A DNA stretch of 64,000 nt, from assembly GCF_001577835.2 (NCBI RefSeq), contig NC_029516.1:63353292-63417291 (forward strand), written 5' to 3'. Source of the DNA: Coturnix japonica. Its lineage: Eukaryota > Chordata > Aves > Galliformes > Phasianidae. Below the pieces are notes generated by a model. The model did no database searches and was not told where the DNA came from. It was given only the letters and a program-made list of their open reading frames with translations. The translations under genes and the position numbers were made by a program. Of this stretch, positions 48,262-59,620 are shown piece by piece (positions within the stretch are counted from its first letter, which is position 1; every line of letters begins with the position of its first letter).

Positions 48262-51200
48262 TAAAGACTGTTACTTCACATCTGTGTATACTTAATTCTT
48301 TAAATATTACATTATTTCCCTAGCTGCAGGTTAGCAATGATGTTTTAAATTTTGTAATTCCCTATTTATTTTCAAAACAGTGTTGTTCAATTCTCCCTCA
48401 AACTCAAGAGCCAGCATGGATCATCTGTACGCATACAAAGAAATGTTAATTATCTTAGAAACAATTATATCCTGGAGTGACTCCAGGAAGATTATCCTTG
48501 ATTTACATCAATAGCATAGATCAAAAATATCTTTGTGAATCACCAAGGCATGGCTAGTGAGTTTAGGGAGTAAGACCCACACTTGCAATCAAATTCAATC
48601 ACCATTACAAGTGGCTGACTTCTGGGCCCTGGTGCTTCTGGTGGAGTCCATGCATTCAGAGGCAAATGGATGCCTCAATTAGCATCCAGCACAGCTGCTA
48701 CACTATGCAGAGGTGACCAAATCCACATGCTATGCAAGGATACATTTAGGATTGAGGAGATCTTAACATTTCACTGTTCTTTAAAATGGTGCACCTTCCT
48801 CCATGTGAGAAGAGCCCTTTTGGCAACCAACACCTCTTAGACTTTCTAAGCACTTTTAGTTTGAAAATTGAGAAAAGCCTGTTCATTTAACACAGAGATG
48901 CCTATCTCATGCTATTTCCTAGCATCACGTTGTCTCTCATGTATTTCTTTATAAACACGCACTTCAAGCACAAGGCTTCAGAGCCTGGTTTAGCAGTGCC
49001 CTCAAATAAGACACAGAGGAATACTGGATCTGAAGACCTGGAAAGATGAGATAACTACACCTGAACTACCAAATGATTTCCAATACCACCTATGGCATGC
49101 ACAGAACCATAATCAGGTCCTGGAGAACCACCATCCTGCAAAATCAGTCCCTTTTGAGCTCCCAGAGCTCTGGACATCAGCCTTGGCTGAGGGCTCCATC
49201 CGGCTTTGGAAAACTGAATGCCACAATAACCTGTTTTAGATGTGTGGGAACCTGTTGACTTTTCCCTACTCTCACTGCTTAAGATAAGATTCCATAAAAC
49301 TCAAATATTGACAATCAGAAATGGTCTAAAACTTAGCTGGGATAATGCTAATTTGCTCTCAGTGCTTTCAGTCACTATGTTTTTTAATTACTGAACTTCT
49401 AAAACAGTAACAGCATTTGGAAAGAGAAAATTATGGAGATAAATCTCAACTGTTTCAATTTCTAGCGATGTCCAAACTGAAACAAAAAGGGGAGTGGGAC
49501 ATAAATTGGTCTCCTGCTCCAACTGTTAGCAAGGCCCAATCACCAACAGTTTCCTTTCTTGTTTTATAGTGATGTCCTTGATTCGCTCAGTTGTCTAACT
49601 CAGGAAATAAGAAAAACAAACCAAGCAGATAAATATTACTAACATCAGAGCCAACAGTAATGCTGTAAGAGACAAATAGAAACTGGGAAATAAGCCTATG
49701 TGTATATATCACATCTTCATTGCCACAGCAGAGAAATGAGTTGCTGATCAGGATTTTTTTTCAGTCCTGCTGTACGACTGTATCTTGTCATTACTTTTAT
49801 GAATTTCTCTCTGTTTGCTCAGTTAAACAGAATTTCACACTGAGTTTTCAGATTTAACTTTTAGGGCACAAATGCTATTCATTATTAAAGTTGAGCTTAA
49901 ACATTAACATTCCAAACATTCTAGGCAGCATCACTTCCCAAAGTCAAAGGGGCTGTTGCAATACTCTCCCTGTCCTCCACGTGCTCTACAGCACCTCAGC
50001 ATTTCTGTGCACTGCACCTGATCTTTTCTACACTTAGTGCCCCGATGGCATAGAGGTCTGGAGTGTAGGGCCTTGGGCTAAGGCAAGAGACACTAAGAAT
50101 GGCATTAGTTTTAACATTTAACATGTTTTTACATATTTAAAAAAACAAACATATCTTTGTTCTAGACTTGTTTTGACAACAAGCTAATATTTTAATACAG
50201 CTTGAGAGTACGAAGAACTGATAGCATTGCCTTACTAAATAATTGGACCAGTCTGAAATAAAGCGCAGTCCTGTTACTTTCATCTCAAGCAGGTACCATA
50301 CTGAGCAAAAGCAGTGAGCAAAAAAAGCCACCCCCTAAAATTTTACAAACAACCCTCCACTTTCTATCAGTACCATATTGAGAGGTTACTCATATCTACC
50401 CTGTGACCCGCACACTCTTGGAAGACATGTCATGAAGAGAGACTTTATAGCAACTAGTCTACCAGCTGAGCATTCTCCCATTAAAACAGGCATAAAATGC
50501 TCCAACATCTTCCAAGCGGTGCAGATCTACAGGAACCTGAAGTAATGTTGGTCAATACAGTCAGCTTTGCCAGGGGTGCCCAAGGTGCTCTGAGAGAGAG
50601 TCCCTTTCCTGATTACTGATCTTTCTGCTTCTCCCAGACAATGGAGATAGAATGAACTGAGCAAACAGCTATAGCAACCATTGGTTCTCTCCTTTTGTAA
50701 AATGTGATTTCTCTTATTTTCTGCTTATCCATGGTGGGATTTCAAGGAGTAAATTCTAATGCTAATTACAGAAAATAATAACCAAATGTAAAAAAGATGG
50801 AAAACAACTCTTGACTAAAATCCCTACGTTGTAGACTCTAGGGACTAAGAACCTCTTCTTTAAAGCTCACTCTTGTGAATAGATGGACTGCTCCATGAAT
50901 GAGCACTACAGAATTATTTTCTTCTAATTGCAGAATCTTTAATTGCTTTGCTCATAAGAAAGATTTTTTTTTTCCTATCAGAGGCTGCAGAGAAGACAAT
51001 TAGGAAAAAAGGAGTTTTTGCCTTGAAAATAGATTGTATTTGAACTGGAGGTTTCTGAAGACACAGAATATGTTAACTCAAATATATTTTTCAGAGTCAT
51101 TTTTCTCACGGCTCCGCCAGACCAACTTTTAAAACAAATGGTTGTATCACAAATAACAAGCAGCTTCACTGTCAAAAGCAAAGCATGGCTTCATGTGTTT

Positions 51201-52504
51201 ACCCCATAGACTTATGTCATCTTATCATTAAACTGACTGAGACATTCTTCAGCAGTAATGCAGTGATATTCAGCATTATTTACTCTGTGGTTTGGGCTGT
51301 TACCTAATGTAGCTCCTGGCCTATTCAGTTTGGCATCTAGAATAGCAGAATCAAAACATAGCAGACTTTGAAAAGAACATATTAAATATTTGATATGTAA
51401 ACATATTAAACATATCTGATAAATATTACTTTAACTCTTCATCTGTGTTCTTTACAGACCAAATATGACAAATTACAATAACTGTATTAGTGGTGTCCAG
51501 CCAATTTTCAGCCACTGCCACAACTGCTATAGTTCTCCTAGTACGAGGTGAAGAAAGTTACAAGTGGATAATCTCAATTGAAGAAACCACAGACTTGAGA
51601 AGGCCTTTTTCTTTTGCTTTATCCTTCTCTGCAGCCTGCATGTTCTGAGGAAGGAAAAATATCAGGCTGGAGAATGGGGAAAGAAATACTGTGAAAGTCA
51701 TTTTTGTAGTCATATTTCCTCTCTCCATGAGGGAATGCATGGAAAGAGGTGATATGTACTGTATATGTATGAAACTGCTGCAGACAATTTGTCACATCTA
51801 TAACTGTGCATCACAACTGTATGCTAGACCAGTCCCCATGAAGTAATTCTATCATGGCTAAGTCTTCCTCTGTTCTGAAGTCAACCTGAGCCATAAGAAC
51901 TCACTTAATTTCCAGCTTAGTGTCACCTCAAACTATTCTGCCTGTTGTTTCTTTGCAGAATGATTTCATCCTGCACAAATGGCAGCTTCATAACTTTGCA
52001 ACTTTAAGTTTTGTTATAGCATAGCCCAGCAGGATCAGGAAGAGGAGACAGCCAGCTTCACAGCAGGGCACAGGTGTACTTCTAGTCCTGAAGGGCTACA
52101 GTATTTTTAGGCCATAGAAAAGCTATTTTGGTCACTGTTCCAGATCTTTGTGATTCTGCCTGCACATTCATTGCATAGTGATACTCCAGGAATCCATTTG
52201 ATTATGGTTTTGGAGAGACTAAATAACACATTTTGAATTTTCTTGAAAATTTTAGAATTCTTCTGCTATACAGAATATACAACATATATAGAATATATAT
52301 ATGCTTGAATTGCTGAAAGGGTATTTTTACACTAGATCTTTTCATAGGTTGATAGAGATTGGTTGTTAAGACTTAACTAACAACCCTTAAAGATGAGCCA
52401 TCTCCTTGCAACAAAGTGGTTTATGTAGCAGAAAGATCACATTGTACAGCTCATGACCTCTCAAAACTTTTGGATGTAAAAAATGTATCATCACCAGCAC
52501 ATCT
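48262..52504. other. EFCAB6 intron; nothing recognised
   Basis: I looked for the EFCAB6 exons expected between those at 54.8 and 48.0 kb and did not find them. No other gene or repeat family recognised. Confidence 0.45.
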
Positions 52505-52691
52505 TCATGCACTGCCCAAGTAGGTGGTGGAGTCGCCATCCCTGGCAGTGTTCATCTGGATGAGGAGCTACAAGATATGGTTTATTGCATTGTGGCAGCC
52601 ATGGTAATGGGAGGACAGTTGGAATAGATGATGATTTGTAGGACCTTCCCAACCTTGTGATTCTATGATTCTGTGATTCTATGATTCTATG
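52505..52691 (+). mobile_element. CR1 LINE 3' fragment, plus strand
   Basis: The sequence GTGGAGTCGCCATCCCTGGC, then GTTGGAATAGATGATGATT, AGGACCTTCCCAACCTTG and a four-fold GATTCTATGATTCTGTGATT tail define a CR1 3' end. About 190 bases, 5'-truncated. Confidence 0.95.
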
Positions 52692-54797
52692 ATCTTTCCA
52701 TTGAAGAAATACTGTTATGATCTTGCAGGTATGGCTTCCTTCTCATGTTTTGCAAACAGTTCTATTATGTTTTATAGTAACTTCAAAGTAATTCACAGTG
52801 GATTTTAAAAAGGGAAAACTTGGGAAAAAAAAAAAAAAAAAAGAAGTACATGTTGGCATTTCACTATACTGTGCTGACCGATAAGGAAAATCTTAAGCTA
52901 ACAGTCTGGCCTAAAGGAGCATTTCCTTTCTTTCTAAATGATTTATATACACCCCCACACAAAGAAATCCCATATACCTACTCCAAAGAGATCTCTAAAT
53001 TGTATTCACTGCCTCATTTTTTTCATTTCTACAGATTTGCTTCTGTAAAGCCTACTTTCCAATACAAACATGCACCCTCCCTTTTTACACTTCCACTCTC
53101 TACTGAAGTCTAGTCAAGAAAACTATTTGTGTTATCTTCCTACTAAAGCTTATGAGAAGAAAATCAGGTCTCTTTGTCACTACTGTAATTACAAGCCAAT
53201 GGATCAGACTTCCCCCTAGCCTAAAGAATTATAAAAAAATAAAAGTTAAGTGTTCTTCTTCTTTTTTTCTAATTTTTGAGACTTAATTTATATCAGATAT
53301 ATATGTTACTTATCCTTTTACAGAGATCAGAGATAGTACCATCAGGAAAGAAAATCTTTGAGTCTCATAAATGACAAAAGCAAAAGCTCAAATACAGGCA
53401 AAATACTTTTGATTCTCGACTTAAATCAAACTGCTGGCATACTTGCTTTCACACAAGTTTACCTGTTTCAAACATCATTTATTAGGCTAGTGGGTGAAGG
53501 TGTGCATATTTTGATGGGCAGATGTTCAGCCAGTTATAGACACAAACTTCTAATCTTACAGATCTGAATGAAGAAAAAGCTGAATATTGTGTCAGCTAGC
53601 CAAAAGTCAGCTTTACCCTTTGTCTTGTGTATAAAAAGGAAATAATGACAGTAGAAAATAATAGTTACAGTATGGAAAAAGTAAAAACACCTTTCTGAGA
53701 AAAAAAAATATAATAATAATAGATTAATAATACAGAATTTAAAACAGGCCTTGAAGCCAGTGGTAAAATTCCCATTGAATTCAGTGGAATCAAAGTTTTA
53801 TGCAGAAAATCTAGGCTTAAAGCACTGAAGAGAGATATACAAAACAAGTGAGAAATGAATAATTACTGACTAGCTCTACCCAGAGTTCCACCCTAAGAAA
53901 ATGAATTAAGATTCCATCAGATTCATTCTTGAGAGCTGAAAATTGAAACTTACTCACATTGGAATCAGTAAAATTACTGATGGAGCAAGGCAAGCAGGGG
54001 AAATTATGAATATATTCTTCTGGTTTGCATTCTTCAGCAACAGTAAATCAATGGAGACCACATCCTCATTATGGGCGGACTATATATCTACATCTATAAA
54101 AACAGTAAACCTAGAATCTCACTGGAATTCTGAATAATCCAATAAAACTATCAATTATTCTAGCAGAAAAGTCCCCTAACAGCTTTAACATTCAAAAGCA
54201 CTACTTTAAATTAAAACCATAAACCAATAAGTAACCAGATCACACCATGGAGCTCCAGTTGTACATACTGCCACTAAAACTCATCACTAATGGCTTACTA
54301 ACAGATTTTTTATTCCTGAAAGAAGATATTACTGTATTCTGTCTTTTTTTATACAGGAAAAAAAAAAAAAAAGAAAAAGAAAAAAAAGAAAAAAAAGTTT
54401 CTAGACATCATACTACAAAATTATCCATTGTAATTTAGGACATAATATAATCCCAAGACTATGAAGAAGAGTAAGAAGTGCTGGGGACAAGGGTCTACTT
54501 GAGGCAGAGATCAGTCAGTCACTTTTTGCAGTCTGTTACTGAGAACTCAGTCACACATCTCTGTGGACCTTTAGCTTACATCCCATAAGTTCCAGTTTCC
54601 CTCCAAACATGGGTTAGATAGTCAGCAGTTTAACTTGATCAGAAATCAAAGATCGACAGAGAAAAAGGCCATCCATGTGCTAAAAATCACACCATGAGAC
54701 TTTCTAATTTCACCAGTAGTATTTCCTAGAAAGAGAAAAGTTCTGGATCTTCAAAAAAATCTTGTTTCATGTTTTATTGATGCTAAAATTTCTTTAC

Positions 54798-54919
54798 GTC
54801 CCAGTATTGCCAGAAAATCAAGATAACTCAGTCTTCCATCAACTACCTCTAGCTTTTCTGTTAGTAAATTGAACAGACAGTCATCCATGAACTGACAGGC
54901 AAGCCATGATCTTCATACC
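54798..54919 (-). pseudogene. EFCAB6: EFCAB6 exon remnant with one in-frame TGA
   Basis: 122 bases. The minus strand reads V, TGA (54,913-54,915), RSWLACQFMDDCLFNLLTEK and LEVVDGRLSYLDFLAILG. It matches the EFCAB6 unit with MDDDQYALLTTKI...GMSYLDFAAGF. The acceptor is CTTCTAACAG and the donor GGGAC|GTAAAG. It is the most upstream exon I could place; the N-terminal half of the gene was not found in 55-64 kb. Confidence 0.72.
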
Positions 54920-55334
54920 CTGTTAGAAGAGAAATAAAATAAGCTATACACTGACCTATTTTCTTGCTTAATATACCATTTTCAATAGTAAATGTCTAGG
55001 TGTTTTATCCTATGGCTTAACTTGAAATTATTCTGAAAATTGATCTCTCTTTCTTACTTTCAAAGTAAGTTATTAAACTATAAATCTGTTCTCTACAATT
55101 TCAATTCTACACAGAAAGAAAGAAAACAAAATTTCCCTGCTATTGAGGCTCGCATTTTTAGCTGAAGCAACAAGTAACAGACAATGACATGGATGTCCAA
55201 ACTTATTGCCTGCTTGAGCCACCATGAATGTAGAGGTGGGATGCATATAAGTAAGATGCTCTGAAAATAATGTTGCATATTTATTAATATGCAAACAGAA
55301 CCAATGTAAAAAGCGCAATAATATTATTTAATAG

Positions 55335-55590
55335 AGACAATTCTCAGCTACAAAACACTGTTTTTGAACAGAGTCACCACCATTAGCTATGCATTTTTAC
55401 CAGCAACAAACAAGTGCCTGCATGCTATGCTTATAAACATCTGCATGGCCCTACAGAACAAGGCTTGTCTTCCATGCTACTGTCATCACTGCTGAAACCC
55501 AGCACCCTCTGCCTCACTATGCTCACATCCACTGTTTTGTCTCCATAAATGTTCAGAAAATTTCAATCAATTTAAACAGGACAAATTTAG
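55335..55590 (-). mobile_element. Mariner-like transposon relic
   Basis: It contains the shared segment CTCAGCTACAAAACACTG, then GAGTCACCACCATTAGCTAT and further on TCCATAAATGTTCAGAAAAT. The same segments recur at 58.1-58.3 kb, and the end part at 5.9-6.0 kb, where a mariner HTH can be read. No open frame remains. Boundaries are approximate. Confidence 0.5.
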
Positions 55591-55835
55591 TCTTATTAAT
55601 GTGATTGGATGTAGCCCATTGATGTAGCCTATCCATACCCCTATGCAGAGTCTTCCTGCTCTCAGTCGGATCAGCAGTCCTGCGTTCACTTTCAGCCCAG
55701 GCACACAGATGCTTCTACAGCCAGTGAATTGTACACCTGTCCAAGCTGTAGGCAGCCAGTTACTCCCAGAGATGGCTGTGGGAAACAGCGTCAAACACTT
55801 CACTGAAATCCAGGTAGGCAACACAGACTATTCTA
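55591..55835 (-). mobile_element. CR1 LINE internal fragment, minus strand
   Basis: Phrases typical of reversed CR1 ORF2 follow one another: AGTCTTCCTGCTCTCAGTCG, TAGGCAGCCAGTTACTCCCA and CACTTCACTGAAATCCAGGT. Compare CTTTGCTGAAGTCCAGGTAG at 58.7 kb. Old and diverged. Confidence 0.75.
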
Positions 55836-56604
55836 ACTTGGAAAGGATCAGCAGATATCACTGAGACCAATGCCTGCTTCCACACAGGGCCAACCAAAAT
55901 TCAAACCACATTCTAGAGACTGTTATCCAAAAGCTTCTAGAATTCTGGAAGGAACCTTTTCCTAGTATCCATCTGTTCTCTTGGTCCTATAGGACTCATC
56001 CTAAGGTGAAAGGAGCACAACCACAGACGTGGCTGCCACCTATCACTTGACTCCTGTATACCTATATATATACTAGAGTGAAAGTTTTCCTTACATCAAG
56101 TAAAGAGCAAAGGGAGGTGTTTCTGTTTCCTGTGCAGTGACTAAATCGCAAATAGTGTGCCAAGAAACTGAGCAGACTATTGTGAAGCTAGAGAAAACTC
56201 AGACAGTTGCATTGGTGTTTCTGTTGAGGGGTCGCCTTGCCTGTGCTACCATGGTGTCAGGGAGTCCCAAGATACTTCCTTTTCCAGGATGCTTCCAGTG
56301 CTTTGCTTTCATGCACTGTATAGATGGAAAAGGTAACACTGGCTACTAAACTGTCACTGGGCCAACGGAGGCAGGTGTCACCTCTCAGCTACTTCACAGT
56401 GTCTTTTATCCCTCTGGCTCCTGTTGTTTTGGGGAAGGTCACCAAAAAGACCAAATATCTGGAGGACTGCTTATTGGTTGGTTCTTTGGGCTTGATTCAT
56501 TGCACACAGAATGGTCTTTGTTGTCTGATTCTAAAATTATCTCCTGCCACGTACAGGGACATCTTTCACTGGATGAGGTTGTCTCAAAGCCCTACCCAAA
56601 CTTG

Positions 56605-56827
56605 ACAGGCTGAGGAAGCTGGGCTAGTTTAGGCTGGAGAAGGCTGTGGGGTGACACTGCAGCCTTAAAGTACATAAGGGGAGCCAACTCTTTACAAGGG
56701 TAGAAAATGGCAGGACAAGGGGAAATGGTTATAAGTTGAGGAAGTGAAGATTTAGGTTAGATATCAGGGGGAAGTTTTTTACCAAGGGAGCAGTGAGGTT
56801 CTCGAACAGGCTGCCCAGAGAGGCAGT
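56605..56827 (+). mobile_element. CR1 LINE fragment, plus strand, cut at its right end
   Basis: The sequence GAAGCTGGGCTAGTTTAGGC, GGCAGGACAAGGGGAAATGG and GAACAGGCTGCCCAGAGAGG are CR1 3' region. A CR1 normally continues with 'GTGGATGCCCC'; here the sequence switches at 56,828 to the PMEVDPP unit B, so a junction or insertion lies there. Confidence 0.88.
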
Positions 56828-57985
56828 GTACCATGGCCCCTTCCCCACCCTATGGCCCTGGGCGGGGCCTTCAGCCCATATACCAACGTTGTTCCTGTAC
56901 TGGGAAGACTAGAAGAGGACTCACAAATCCACACACATTCTGTCAAGTTCCAAAGAAACCTCAGAAGAACATTTATTGCTTTCATCATTTTTGTGGCTTT
57001 AGGTGTATGTTTGTTTGATCTGTTTGGGGTTTTTTTTGTTGGTTTTTAATTGTTTATATTAAATTTTCTATTTTTTTAAATCTTCTGTTGACCATGCTTG
57101 ACAGAAGTCCTCCATGCTGAACATCAGCCTTCCTCCTGTCACAACCAAAGCCTTCTGATACTCCACAGGGGCAGCCACCCTCTGTGACACCTTAGCTCCT
57201 CACGTCACTGGGCAGCTCAGGTCCCTCCACTGGACTCCTCCTGTTTCGCTGGTTCAGCGGCTCCGAGGATGCCAGTCCCTGCCCTTCCTTCTTCCTCTTG
57301 GTGAAGAAGAGAGGACTTGGGAAGGGACAAGAGGTGGGGATGGGAAGGAGGGGTCCACAGGAACATTGGCTGTCAAAAGAAGAATGCCCAGGAAATTAAT
57401 GCCTCATGTGAGCCTGCAGAGTGATCTGAAAGCTGGGGCTGTATCAGATAATGGCAAACTTACAGGATGGGAGGATCAGGGTTGCCACTTCCTGAGAGCA
57501 ATGGGCTGGTAGTGGCTTTGCCCTGCTGGAGGTGGTTCCACTTCCATCGGTTCTTCGTCTGGCTCCAGATCCACCTCCATGGGCTCCTCATCACTCTCAG
57601 GAGGGTCCACCTCCATGGGCTCATCACTCTCAGGAGGGTCCACCTCCATGGGCTCCTCATCACTCTCAGGAGGGTCCACCTCCATGGGTTCGATGGTGGG
57701 GAGCCTCTCCATCAGCCGCCTCTTCTTAGCAGGCGAAAAATCCATTCTGCCTCCTTCGATGCAAAAAGACCACTCAGCAATCGAGTTCAGTGCAGCCACT
57801 GGCATTTCTTGCTCAGCAACTGGGGTTCTAAGCCCAGGGTCCCCCTTTTGTTAGGGTTTGGAACACCTGTGACATCAGGAGGCCTTGGTGGAATGTCCCA
57901 TTGTGACCAAATGTCAATGCTTTATAGGCCAGTTTGGACCTGGTCCATGACTAATGGAGCACAGGGACCCAGTTTTGAACAATAG
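56828..57985 (-). repeat. Multi-copy gene-like unit B (PMEVDPP family)
   Basis: Second copy of the unit at 4.4-5.8 kb, same orientation. On the minus strand 57,476-57,805 is open for 109 codons: MPVAALNSIAEWSFCIEGGR, a basic DFSPAKKRRLMERLPTIE, then four tandem copies of PMEVDPPESDEE-like units and QSHYQPIALRKWQP. A donor-like CCTGTAAGTTTGCC follows at about 57,455-57,470 and an acceptor-like CTTTTGACAG at about 57,375. Then come segments equivalent to EELSKVSQRVAAPVEKQKAL of copy A, here broken. Its last hydrophobic segment is missing because the unit stops at the CR1 junction. The acidic/proline repeat plus basic patch suggests a nuclear protein in origin; I do not recognise the gene. Confidence 0.55.
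57555..57700 (-). repeat. 33/36-bp tandem repeat (PMEVDPPESDEE)
   Basis: The plus strand shows repeated GGAGGGTCCACCTCCATGGG followed by CTCATCACTCTCA. Unit lengths are 33 or 36 bases, keeping the frame. The copy at 5.5 kb has about two degenerate units, so copy number differs between the two paralogues. Confidence 0.9.
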
Positions 57986-58105
57986 AGGAAAGATATTTTT
58001 TGTATAAGAAAAAATAAATACAAGAGGCGGAGATAAACACAGGCTGCTCTGAATTTAATGCCTTCTATTTGTTTCCATAGACACTGTAACAGAGAGTACA
58101 ATAAC
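57986..58105 (-). repeat. Copy of the 4.40-4.52 kb segment
   Basis: Both places share AATAAATACAAGAG-type sequence, then ACACAGGCTGCTCTGAATTT, TTTCCATAGACACTG and AGAGTACAATAACACT. At 4.4 kb this lies after the last coding piece of unit A and includes its AATAAA-type signal. At 58.0 kb it lies on the other side of unit B, which points to a rearranged or tandem arrangement. Confidence 0.6.
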
Positions 58106-58330
58106 ACTATCATCTACTAGTGCAAATTCTCAGCTACAAAACACTATTTTTCAACAGTCACCACCATTAGCTGATTTGTGCATGGTCTGATCATCATGCT
58201 CTTCATTTTGTAATGTGACAACTGTGTATGGCCATCCAGAATATTACTTGCCTTTCCCATCAATTTTGCCACAGATGAAATGCATCACCCACCTTTTCAG
58301 TGTGCTCACAAATTGCAGGTACCAACATTT
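58106..58330 (-). mobile_element. Mariner-like transposon relic
   Basis: Starts TTCTCAGCTACAAAACACTA, then CAACAGTCACCACCATTAGC. Further on come TATGGCCATCCAGAAT and GAAATGCATCACCCACC, matching 5.88-5.95 kb. Truncated by CR1 on the right. No open transposase frame. Confidence 0.5.
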
Positions 58331-59620
58331 GGCGTGGTTGAACTTAATCCCATTGGCTTCAGACCCACCATACAGCCTATTCAGATCCCTCTGAAGGGCC
58401 TTCCTACCCTTAGGCAGATCGATGTTCCTGGCCAGCTTACTGTCATCTTAATGATGTGCTCTCAATGCCCTCATCCACATCATCAGTAAAGATATTAAAC
58501 AGGATAGACCCCACCACCAACCCGTGGGGAACACCACTCATTACTCTGTTGCCAGCTGGATTTAGCTTCATTCACCACCACTCTCTGGGCCCAGCCCTCC
58601 AGCCAGTTCCTTACCCAGTAGAGAGTACCTGTCTAAGTCATAGGCTGCCAGCTTCTGCAGAAGAATACTGTGGGAGACAGTGTCAAAGGCTTTGCTGAAG
58701 TCCAGGTAGATCAACAGCCTTTCCCTCATCATGGGTCACTCAATCATAGGAGATCAGGTTGCTCAAGCAGGACCTGCCCCTCATGAACCCGTGCTGGCTG
58801 GGCCTGATCTCCCAGTTGTCCCACACATGCTGCGTGATCTCCCTTAAGATGATCTGTTCCATAACCTCAGCTGGCACTGAGATCAGGATGAAAGGCCTGT
58901 AGTTTCCTGGATCTTTCTTATGACTATTCTTGTAGATGGGAGTCACGTTGGCAAGTCTCCAGATCGGATCGGATGGATCTCATCTGGCTCCATGGACTTG
59001 TGGCAGTCCAGGCAGAGTAGCAGGTCTCTGACTTCCTGAATTGTGGGGGGTTTGTTCTGCTCCTCATCCAAGACATCCAGGTCAGGGGGTAGAGTACCCC
59101 GAGGACAACTGGTCTGAACTTTAAAGAAAGACACAAAGAAGTCATTGAGAACCTCAGCCTTTTCTTTATCCTCAGTTGTCATGTTCACAGCCTCATCCAT
59201 TACAGGATGGAGATTCTCTTTGGTCTTTCTCTTCCTGTTAATATATTTGTAAAAGAGCTTCTTGTTCTCTTTTACTCCAGCATCCAAACTAAGTTTAGGC
59301 TGGGTTTTTGCCTTACTAATTTTCTCCCTGCACATCCTAACAACTTCTTTGTACTCTCACCATGTTGCCTGTCCCTTCTTCCACAGGAAGTAGATCCTCT
59401 TTTTCTCCTAAAACTTCAGGAAGAGCTCCCTGTACATCCATGTTGGTCTTCTTTCCCACCGGCTCATCTTGCAGCTCAAGAGAACAGACTGCTCCTGCAC
59501 ATTTAAGACCTCCTTCTTGAGAAGTGTCCAGCCTTTCTGGACCCCTTTACCCTCCAAGACTGAGTTTCAAGGGATACTCCCTACTATTCTCCTAATGTTA
59601 TCTGGTAGTTAATTGTGAAG
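58331..59620 (-). mobile_element. CR1 LINE ORF2 fragment, minus strand
   Basis: On the minus strand, from high to low coordinates: KENKKLFYKYINRKRKTKEN, then MTTEDKEKAEVLNDFFVSFF, PTIQEVRDLLLCLDCHKSME and GNYRPFILIS. Further on come RPSQHGFMRGRSCLSNLISY and SILFNIFTDDV-like sequence before the 58.3 kb junction. These are the CR1 linker and reverse transcriptase. It is split over frames and lacks both ends. The upper boundary is approximate. Confidence 0.88.

Larger units (their letters stand above)
12648..54919 (-). pseudogene. EFCAB6: EFCAB6 (DJBP) locus, probably a decaying unitary pseudogene
   Basis: Minus-strand gene spread over 42 kb. EFCAB6 is a long vertebrate protein (about 1500 residues in human) made of serial EF-hand-like units and linked to sperm/testis biology and DJ-1/androgen receptor binding. 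Ten exon remnants are visible, in protein order from 54.8 kb down to 12.7 kb. They include the signature C-terminal phrases TFKSYDES, VADFRQ and SKISYNDFLRAFLQ-stop. Exons at 12.7, 15.4, 17.9, 19.1 and 35.9 kb are open. Those at 21.1, 24.6, 32.1, 46.5 and 54.8 kb carry in-frame stops, mostly TGA. Splice sites are damaged at 32.2 and 48.0 kb. N-terminal exons and several middle exons were not found; they may lie beyond the window or be lost. The multiplicity of stops argues for a pseudogene rather than one sequencing error, although a short product from the 3' exons cannot be excluded. Confidence 0.85.

Noticed and set aside
55073-55318. Minus-strand open frames of 61-81 codons upstream of the 54.8 kb exon as further EFCAB6 exons
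   Set aside because: No EF-hand pattern and no similarity to the family sequence expected there.
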